Under the pieces are notes generated by a model, which was given only the letters and a program-made list of their open reading frames with translations, was not told where the DNA came from and did no database searches. DNA of 64,000 nucleotides from Leisingera sp. ANG1 (GTDB lineage: Bacteria; Pseudomonadota; Alphaproteobacteria; Rhodobacterales; Rhodobacteraceae), in the NCBI RefSeq assembly GCF_000203975.2, contig NZ_AFCF02000008.1, positions 310,001 through 374,000 on the forward strand, in the 5' to 3' direction. Shown one piece after another: positions 58,651 through 64,000 of the stretch (its first letter is position 1; the number at the start of each line of letters is the position of its first letter). A program made the position numbers and the translations under genes.

Positions 58651-59730
58651 ATGACCTCCCGCCGCGGATTTCTGGCAGGCCTGATGGCCGCCACCCTCGC
58701 ACCGCAGGCCAGCTGGGCCAGCGCCGGCAGCCCCACCTTCCTGTCGGCGGGCAAGGACGCCAGCGGCGCCTTCCTGCTGGCGGGCCTTACCGGGACAGGA
58801 CAGATCCTGTTCCGCCACCCACTGCCGGACCGCGGCCATGCAGCTGCCGCGCATCCCGTGCGGCCGGAAGCCGTTGCCTTCGCCCGCCGCCCGGGCCGCT
58901 TTGCCGATGTGATCGACTGCCGAACCGGTGCTGCGCTGGCCCGGCTGGAACCGCCCGCCGGGCATCATTTCTACGGCCATGGGGTGTTTTCGCCGGACGG
59001 CAGCAGCCTGTTCACCACGGAAAACGACTATGAGAACGCCCGCGGCGTGATCGGTGCCTGGGATGCTGCGGATGGCTACCGCCGCATTGCCGCGTTCTCC
59101 TCCGGCGGCATTGGCCCGCATGACATGGCTTTGCGCCGCGATGCGCCCGGGCTGGTGGTGGCAAACGGTGGCATCGAGACCCACCCCGACAGCGGCCGCG
59201 CCAAGCTGAACCTGCCTGACATGCGCCCCAACCTCAGCTGCCTGAGCCTGGACGGCGAAGTGCAGGAACAGATGGAACTGCCGCCAGAGCTGCGTCTCAA
59301 TTCAATCCGCCATCTGTCAGTGCGGGCGGACGGCACCGTTGGTTTCGCCATGCAATGGCAGGGCGATCTGGGTGAACAAGTCCCCACTGCCGGCCTGCAC
59401 ACCCCCGGCGGCGTGCCGCGACTGCTGGCGGAGGACGACGCGCGGGTGCTGAACATGCGGGGCTACGGCGGCTCCATCGCCTTCTGCGCCGACGGCAGCC
59501 GGATCGGCGTCACCTCACCGCGGGGCGGGGTGCTGCAAGTGATGGACACAGTGAGCGGCGCGCTGCTGGCAGAACACAGAATGGCAGATGTCTGCGGTCT
59601 GGCCGCCTCCGCCGAAGGCTTTACGGCCAGCACCGGCACTGGCCAGTTCTATGCGGTTTCGGATAGCGGCCGGGATGAGGTGCACCACGCGGAATTGGCC
59701 TGGGACAACCACCTGATCCCGCTGATCTGA
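58651..59730 (+). CDS. DUF1513 beta-propeller protein, Tat-exported
   Basis: A 359-residue protein with a twin-arginine signal (MTSRRGFLAGLMAATLAPQA). Repeated propeller-like blades follow: FARRPGRFADVIDCRTGAAL, HFYGHGVFSPDGSSLFTTEN, GPHDMALRRDAPGLVVANGG, TEN-Y-rich and GIGPHDM segments. DUF1513 regularly ends imelysin/diheme operons. Tat export suggests a folded, cofactor-bearing protein in the periplasm. It begins 15 bp after the second imelysin, and a terminator follows. Confidence 0.88.
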   Translation: MTSRRGFLAGLMAATLAPQASWASAGSPTFLSAGKDASGAFLLAGLTGTGQILFRHPLPDRGHAAAAHPVRPEAVAFARRPGRFADVIDCRTGAALARLEPPAGHHFYGHGVFSPDGSSLFTTENDYENARGVIGAWDAADGYRRIAAFSSGGIGPHDMALRRDAPGLVVANGGIETHPDSGRAKLNLPDMRPNLSCLSLDGEVQEQMELPPELRLNSIRHLSVRADGTVGFAMQWQGDLGEQVPTAGLHTPGGVPRLLAEDDARVLNMRGYGGSIAFCADGSRIGVTSPRGGVLQVMDTVSGALLAEHRMADVCGLAASAEGFTASTGTGQFYAVSDSGRDEVHHAELAWDNHLIPLI

Positions 59731-59753
59731 AGCAAAGTTTCCCGGTGCTTCAC

Positions 59754-59786
59754 AGGCGCGCCCGCCACGGCGCGCCTTTTCGTTTT
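59754..59786 (+). terminator. Intrinsic terminator of the imelysin operon
   Basis: A perfect 9-bp stem (AGGCGCGCC / GGCGCGCCT) with a 6-base loop ends in TTTTCGTTTT. It lies 23 bp past the DUF1513 stop. Confidence 0.85.
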
Positions 59787-59868
59787 CAAATCCTCCGAAA
59801 GTAATACGAAAACGGATGATGACTCTTCGCGCGTGATACGCTACAGAATCGCAGCGAAAGGAAAGCAA

Positions 59869-60654
59869 ATGGATGCCGCAAGCCGTCAGACCGAAATCAT
59901 CTCTCTGCTGAACCGTCAGGACCGGGTCGAGGTTGAGGATCTCTCGCAACGCTTTGGCGTGTCCTTGCAGACCGTGCGCGCCGATCTGCGCGACCTGTCG
60001 GCGCGCGGCGCGCTGTCCCGCGTGCACGGCGGTGCCGTCCGCGTCAGCTCCGCCGCCAGCCAAGGGTACGAGGACCGGCGCAAGCTGAACGCCGGCAACA
60101 AGCTGGCGATGGCCGCCCTGGCGGCAGAGCTGATCCCCGACAACTGCTCGCTTTCGCTCAACATCGGCACCTCCACAGAACAGGTGGCCCGCGCCCTGTC
60201 CGGCCACAGCGGCCTGACGGTCATGTCCAACAATATAAACATTATCAACATGATGATGGGTGGTCAGGCCAAAGAGCTGATCCTGGCCGGCGGCACCGTG
60301 CGGCAAAGTGACGGTGCCATCGTGGGCCAAGATGCTGTGGACTTTTTCTCCCGCTACAAGGTGGATTTCGCGGTTATCGGCGCCTCAGCTTTGGATGCCG
60401 ACGGCGCGGTGATGGATCACGATGCCCGCGAGGTATCTGTCGCCCGCGCAATCCTGAAAAACGCACGGCAGAAGGTGCTGGTCTGCGACGGCAGCAAGTT
60501 CGACCGCTCCGCCCCGGTGCGGATCTGCGACCTCTCCGATCTCGACGTGGTGATCACCGACCGCCCGGTTCCCGCAGAATTTGCCGAGGCCGCGCAGGCC
60601 TCCGGCACCCGCATCCTGACCGCAGGACAAAACGAAAGCAGCGAAAATGACTGA
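59869..60654 (+). CDS. glpR: DeoR-family regulator GlpR
   Basis: A 261-residue DeoR/GlpR repressor: N-terminal helix-turn-helix (QTEIISLLNRQDRVEVEDLS, QRFGVSLQTVRADLRDLSAR, GALSRVHGGAV) and sugar-phosphate-binding C-terminal domain (LNIGTSTEQVARALSG, VGQDAVDFFSRYKVDFAVIG). The ATG at 59869 follows AAAGGAAA. It overlaps glpD by 8 bp, so it is probably the glycerol-3-phosphate-responsive repressor of its own operon. Confidence 0.93.
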   Translation: MDAASRQTEIISLLNRQDRVEVEDLSQRFGVSLQTVRADLRDLSARGALSRVHGGAVRVSSAASQGYEDRRKLNAGNKLAMAALAAELIPDNCSLSLNIGTSTEQVARALSGHSGLTVMSNNINIINMMMGGQAKELILAGGTVRQSDGAIVGQDAVDFFSRYKVDFAVIGASALDADGAVMDHDAREVSVARAILKNARQKVLVCDGSKFDRSAPVRICDLSDLDVVITDRPVPAEFAEAAQASGTRILTAGQNESSEND

Positions 60655-62224
60655 CACGCCTGTAACAGACCTTTTCATCATCGGCGGCGGCATCAACGGC
60701 TGCGGCATCGCCCGCGACGCCGCCGGCCGCGGCTTGTCGGTGACGCTGGCAGAGATGAACGACCTGGCCTCGGCCACCTCCTCTGCCTCAACCAAGCTGT
60801 TCCACGGCGGTTTGCGGTACCTCGAATATTTCGAGTTCCGCCTGGTACGCGAGGCGCTGATCGAGCGCGAAGTGCTGTTGAAAGCGATGCCGCATATCTC
60901 CTGGCCGATGCGGTTCGTGCTGCCGTTCCACAAGGACATGCGGTTCGACAGCGAGACGCCGACGTCCAAGCTGCTCACCACTTTCATGCCCTGGATGAAG
61001 GGCCGCCGCCCGGCCTGGCTGATCCGGCTGGGGCTGTTCCTCTACGACTCGCTTGGCAAGCGCGGCATCCTGCCCGGCACCGCGAAGCTGGATCTGGAGG
61101 CCGACCCGGCGGGCAGACCGCTCAGGGACAAGTTCAAGACCGCCTTTGAATATTCCGACTGCTGGATCGAGGACGCCCGCCTGGTCGTCCTGAACGCCCG
61201 CGACGCCCAGGCCCGCGGCGCCGAGATCCTGACCCGGACCAAGGTGCTGGCCGCTGAACGCCATGCGGACCACTGGGTGATCACCCTGCAGGATCAGGCC
61301 AGCGGCGAAACCCATCAGCGCCGCGCGAAAATGCTGATCAACGCGGGCGGGCCCTGGGTCGCCGATGTGCTGCATCAGAAGCTGGGCCAGAACAGCCGCG
61401 AGAACATCCGCCTGGTGCGCGGCAGCCATATCGTGGTGCCGAAGCTGTTTGACCACGGGCGCTGCTACTTCTTCCAGGGAACCGACGGGCGGATCATCTT
61501 TGCCATTCCCTATGAGGAAGACTTCACCCTCATCGGCACAACGGACAGCGACCACTCCGATCCGGACACCGCGCCGGAATACACCACAGAGGAGCAGGAC
61601 TATCTGATTGATTTTGCATCAGGATATTTCAATCAGCCGCTCAAGCGCGAGGATATTGTCTGGACCTATTCCGGCGTGCGCCCGCTTTATGACGACGGCG
61701 CCAGCTCTGCCACCGCGGCGACCCGCGAATATGTGCTGACACTGGATCAGGCACAGGCGCCCCTCTTGAATGTCTTCGGCGGCAAAATCACTACCTACCG
61801 CAAACTGGCGGAGGCGGCGCTAGCCAAGATCGGCAAAGTGTTCCCGCAACTGCCCGCGGACTGGACCGCAGGCGTGGCCCTGCCCGGCGGCGATTTCGCG
61901 GTGGCGGATGTGGAAAAGCTGCGCACCAAACTGGCGGCGGATTACCCGTTCCTGACGCCCTATTGGACCCGCCGCCTGATCCGCGCCTATGGCACCGAGG
62001 CCTGGGCGGTTCTGGGCGAGGCCAAATCCGCCGCTGATATGGGGCAGGACTTCGGGGCGACGATCACCGCGCGGGAACTGGACTGGGCAATTGCCCGCGA
62101 ATGGGTACGGACCGGAGACGACTACCTGTGGCGGCGCACCAAGCTGGGACTGCGGCTGGATGAAGCCCAGCGCGCCGCGGTGGATGCCTATATTCAAGGC
62201 AAAGCGGCGCAGTTGGCGGCATAA
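60647..62224 (+). CDS. glpD: Aerobic glycerol-3-phosphate dehydrogenase
   Basis: Membrane-associated FAD enzyme oxidising glycerol 3-phosphate to dihydroxyacetone phosphate and feeding quinones. The 525 residues show LFIIGGGINGCGIARDAAGR, the FAD-contact SATSSASTKLFHGGLRYLEY, EARLVVLNARDAQARG-like loop and the C-terminal DUF-type helical domain (LPADWTAGVALPGGD). It is downstream of and overlapping glpR. No glpF, glpK or transporter gene is in the window. Confidence 0.96.
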   Translation: MTDTPVTDLFIIGGGINGCGIARDAAGRGLSVTLAEMNDLASATSSASTKLFHGGLRYLEYFEFRLVREALIEREVLLKAMPHISWPMRFVLPFHKDMRFDSETPTSKLLTTFMPWMKGRRPAWLIRLGLFLYDSLGKRGILPGTAKLDLEADPAGRPLRDKFKTAFEYSDCWIEDARLVVLNARDAQARGAEILTRTKVLAAERHADHWVITLQDQASGETHQRRAKMLINAGGPWVADVLHQKLGQNSRENIRLVRGSHIVVPKLFDHGRCYFFQGTDGRIIFAIPYEEDFTLIGTTDSDHSDPDTAPEYTTEEQDYLIDFASGYFNQPLKREDIVWTYSGVRPLYDDGASSATAATREYVLTLDQAQAPLLNVFGGKITTYRKLAEAALAKIGKVFPQLPADWTAGVALPGGDFAVADVEKLRTKLAADYPFLTPYWTRRLIRAYGTEAWAVLGEAKSAADMGQDFGATITARELDWAIAREWVRTGDDYLWRRTKLGLRLDEAQRAAVDAYIQGKAAQLAA

Positions 62225-62262
62225 CTCAAAGGGCGGCGCCCGGCCCGGCGGGGTGGAAGCGA

Positions 62263-62315
62263 AGCGCCCGCCCCGTGGGGGCGGGACGGGCGCTGCCCGG
62301 CGTGCCGCCGGGCAG
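62263..62315. terminator. Two adjacent GC-rich hairpins between convergent glpD and cobO
   Basis: The first stem (AGCGCCC GCCCC with GGGGC and GGGCGCT) spans about 62263-62294; the second (CTGCCCGGCG / CGCCGGGCAG, TGC loop) spans 62293-62315. They share a few bases, so they may be alternative folds. No T run. They could act as a bidirectional transcription boundary. Confidence 0.5.
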
Positions 62316-62332
62316 GACATTCTGAAAGGGTC

Positions 62333-62968
62333 TTAAAACTCTACGCCCTTCTGCGCCTTCACGCCGGCGCGGAACGGGTGTTTGATCTGGCCCATCTCGG
62401 TCACCAGATCGGCGATCTCGATCAGCTCTTCCTTAGCGTTGCGGCCGGTCAGCACCACATGGGTCATCGGCGGCTTCTGCTCGACCAGGAACTCCAGCAC
62501 CTCCTCCAGATCCAGGTACTCATAGCGCAGCGCGATGTTGATCTCATCCAAGAGCACCATGGTAATGCGCTCGTCCAGGATCATCTCCTTGGCCTTCTCC
62601 CAGCCCTTCTGCGCGGCGGCAATGTCGCGCGCCTTGTCCTGGGTTTCCCAGGTAAAGCCCTCGCCCATCGCATAGAACTGGCAGAGATCGCTGAAGTTCT
62701 CCTCGATCAGGGTGCGCTCGCCGGTCTGCCAGGCGCCCTTGATAAACTGCACCACCGCAGACGGCATCCCATGCGCAATGCAGCGCATGATCATACCAAA
62801 GCCCGAGGAAGATTTGCCCTTGCCCGGCCCGGTGTGAACGATGATCAGGCCCTTCTCGCCCTCCTTGGTCTTCATCATCCGGTCGCGCGCCGCCTTCTTC
62901 TTGGCCATTTTGGACGCGTGACGGGCGGCTTCTTCTTCTGAAATGCCGGTTTCGGACTTTTCGCTCAT
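62333..62968 (-). CDS. cobO: Cob(I)yrinic acid a,c-diamide adenosyltransferase
   Basis: Attaches the adenosyl group to the corrin ring in cobalamin synthesis. The ATG at 62968 (MSEKSETGISEEEAARHAS) follows GGAG and gives 211 residues. The P-loop is LIIVHTGPGKGKSSSGFGM; AVVQFIKGAWQTGERTLI, MVLLDEINIALRYEYLDLEE and HVVLTGRNAKEELIEIADLV are CobA/CobO signatures. It is divergent from the riboswitch-controlled DUF1636-cobW genes; the riboswitch does not lie on its strand. Confidence 0.95.
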   Translation of the reverse strand: MSEKSETGISEEEAARHASKMAKKKAARDRMMKTKEGEKGLIIVHTGPGKGKSSSGFGMIMRCIAHGMPSAVVQFIKGAWQTGERTLIEENFSDLCQFYAMGEGFTWETQDKARDIAAAQKGWEKAKEMILDERITMVLLDEINIALRYEYLDLEEVLEFLVEQKPPMTHVVLTGRNAKEELIEIADLVTEMGQIKHPFRAGVKAQKGVEF

Positions 62969-63033
62969 GGGGGCTCTCCAGCTGTTTGACCCCATGTCTT
63001 GACAAAGAAGCCCGCCATAGCGCAAGGGGGTTC

Positions 63034-63216
63034 AGCTGGTTCCTGTGAAAACAGGCGAAGAGGGAATGTGAAGGCCTTGCCAAGGCTCAAGCACAGCCGC
63101 CCCCGCGACCGTGACCGGATGAGGCCGCCATGCCACTGGGAATACGTCCCGGGAAGGCAGGATGGCCGGCAAGGCCTGAGCGCCTTGGCATCCGCAAGCC
63201 GGGAGACCTGCCAGCT
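63034..63216 (+). ncRNA. Cobalamin riboswitch
   Basis: The terminal helix pairs AGCTGG (63034-63039) with CCAGCT (63211-63216). Inside are the conserved GGGAATGTGAAG-like 5' core, GCCGCCCCCGCGACCGTGA, GGATGAGGCCGCCATGCCAC, and the B12 box AGCCGGGAGACCTGCC (about 63197-63212). It reads toward DUF1636-cobW, 110 bp upstream of DUF1636. Expected to switch those genes off when adenosylcobalamin is plentiful. Confidence 0.93.
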
Positions 63217-63259
63217 AGAGAGAGATCAACGGGCAGACGGGGTGTTCTGCGACCGGGTG

Positions 63260-63287
63260 AGGGGCTGGCACGATACAGCTCCTTTCT
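63260..63287 (+). terminator. Candidate attenuator downstream of the cobalamin riboswitch
   Basis: AGGGGCTG and CAGCTCCT pair over 8 bp (one G-T) around an 8-base loop, followed by TTTCT. It lies between the riboswitch and the DUF1636 ribosome site, so it could be the OFF-state terminator. Confidence 0.4.
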
Positions 63288-63326
63288 GGCCATCCCGCAC
63301 GCCCTGCCGCGACAGGAGACGCGCTG

Positions 63327-63737
63327 ATGGCTGACGATATGGCAGGCAAGACTGCCAGCACCCAGGGACCGGTCACGCTGACCGTTTGCCTCACCTGCCG
63401 CCGCGAGGGCGCCGACCCGGAGGCCGCCCGCCCCGGCGCCATCCTGCACGCAGCCCTGGAAGAAGCCGGAATGCCCGAAGGCGTTCGCCTGCGCGGCGTC
63501 GAATGCCTGTCCTCCTGCAAGCGCGGCTGCGCCGTGGCCTTGGTCGGCGGCGAAGAACGCTGGACCTATGTCTACGGCGACCTCGACCCGGACCAGCATG
63601 TCCCTGAAATTCTGGAAGGCGCCGCAGCCTATGCCGCCACTACCGATGGCGTCGTTCCATGGCGCGAGCGCCCGCAGACCTTCCGCAAGCAATCTGTTGC
63701 CCGCATCCCGCCGGCCAAGTTCTTCTCCGAGGAGTAA
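63327..63737 (+). CDS. DUF1636 metal-binding protein
   Basis: A 136-residue protein with TVCLTCRREGADPEAARPGA, VRLRGVECLSSCKRGCAVAL and a hydrophobic C-terminal helix region. The CLTC and CLSSCKRGC cysteines suggest a thioredoxin-like ferredoxin fold that binds a metal or Fe-S cluster. DUF1636 is usually next to cobW and cobaltochelatase genes, as here. The riboswitch ties it to cobalamin or cobalt status. GGAG precedes the ATG, 2 bp before cobW. Confidence 0.9.
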   Translation: MADDMAGKTASTQGPVTLTVCLTCRREGADPEAARPGAILHAALEEAGMPEGVRLRGVECLSSCKRGCAVALVGGEERWTYVYGDLDPDQHVPEILEGAAAYAATTDGVVPWRERPQTFRKQSVARIPPAKFFSEE

Positions 63738-63739
63738 TC

Positions 63740-64000
63740 ATGAGCGACCTCAACAAGATCCCCGTCACCGTCATCACCGGCTTCCTCGGTGCGGGCAAGA
63801 CCACGCTGATCCGCCACCTGATGCAGAACCCGCAGGGCAAGCGCCTGGCGGTTGTGGTCAATGAATTCGGCACCGCCGGTGTGGATGGCGACATCCTGAA
63901 ATCCTGCGCCGATGAAAATTGCCCGGCGGAGAACATCATGGAGCTGGCCAACGGCTGCATCTGCTGCACCGTGGCGGATGACTTCATCCCCACCATCGAA
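63740..64000 (+). CDS. cobW: CobW family GTPase (partial, runs off the window)
   Basis: The first 87 residues are present. VTVITGFLGAGKTTLIRHLM is the P-loop, VVNEFGTAGVDGDILKSC follows, and NGCICCTVADDF is the CxCC metal site of COG0523 GTPases. The ATG at 63740 follows GAGGAG. In cobalamin pathways CobW is thought to deliver cobalt to CobNST. cobN probably follows beyond the edge (inference). Confidence 0.95.
   Translation, partial: MSDLNKIPVTVITGFLGAGKTTLIRHLMQNPQGKRLAVVVNEFGTAGVDGDILKSCADENCPAENIMELANGCICCTVADDFIPTIE

Noticed and set aside
1-64000. CRISPR arrays, insertion sequences, prophage or integrase genes
   Set aside because: No evenly spaced repeat array, transposase, integrase or phage structural gene was seen on either strand.

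Overview
The window comes from a GC-rich alphaproteobacterium, almost certainly a marine Rhodobacteraceae (Roseobacter group, Leisingera/Phaeobacter-like). The signs are heterotetrameric sarcosine oxidase genes, the dnaG-rpoD pair, a hom-glpX-recJ block, a carnitine catabolic cluster with a fused dehydrogenase/thioesterase, an alphaproteobacterial LexA box (GTTC-N7-GTTC), an iron-rhodo-box-like site and a cobalamin riboswitch before DUF1636-cobW. Organism assignment is inference from gene content; no rRNA is present. The window is mostly ordinary chromosome. No prophage, insertion sequence or CRISPR array was recognised; only the partial gene at the left edge looks compositionally foreign.

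Layout. 1-4829: an AT-rich partial gene, then rpoD, dnaG and a small secreted protein, all on the minus strand. 4867-11633: soxB-soxD-soxA-soxG with an upstream glutamate dehydrogenase that ends in a strong terminator. 11970-14765: three TadE/TadG-like pilus-assembly genes. 14786-22856: regulators and enzymes (3-hydroxyisobutyrate dehydrogenase-like protein with divergent LysR, a reductive-dehalogenase-like Fe-S protein, a class III cyclase, pirin, a TetR-GNAT pair with a palindromic operator). 22972-27677: hom, glpX, recJ and two identical tRNA-Glu genes. 27813-34672: signalling (an H-NOX-like protein overlapping a GGDEF enzyme, a PleD-like protein, a GAF protein) with an MttB-family methyltransferase, a HAD phosphatase and DUF3572. 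34936-36901: an ECF sigma operon with anti-sigma, metal-sensor-like and EF-hand proteins. 37102-41351: DUF983, NUDIX, EamA transporter, fatty acid desaturase, DUF2061 and an XRE regulator. 41460-46147: L-carnitine degradation. 46364-52889: aldo/keto reductase, rhodanese, SOS-type imuA, YceI, MFS transporter and metG. 53004-59730: an iron block (hemP, two imelysins, diheme oxidoreductase, DUF1513, bfd, bfr). 59869-62224: glpR-glpD. 62333-64000: cobO, then riboswitch, DUF1636 and cobW.

Functional links. The carnitine genes should yield glycine betaine, whose later demethylation product sarcosine is the substrate of SoxBDAG at the other end of the window; the betaine-to-sarcosine steps are not here. 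The iron block combines uptake (hemP, imelysins) with storage and release (bfr, bfd). c-di-GMP signalling appears twice within 7 kb.

The most unusual observations are: (1) a 71-bp intergenic element of three consecutive hairpins, present twice in opposite orientation (38263-38333 and 41368-41438), both between convergent genes, with compensatory changes in one stem; (2) an H-NOX-like protein whose proximal heme histidine and YxSxR motif both appear lost; (3) an SOS-controlled imuA with no imuB or dnaE2 beside it; (4) a PleD-like cyclase with no phosphorylatable aspartate in either receiver; and (5) a perfect 36-bp palindrome after the MFS gene.
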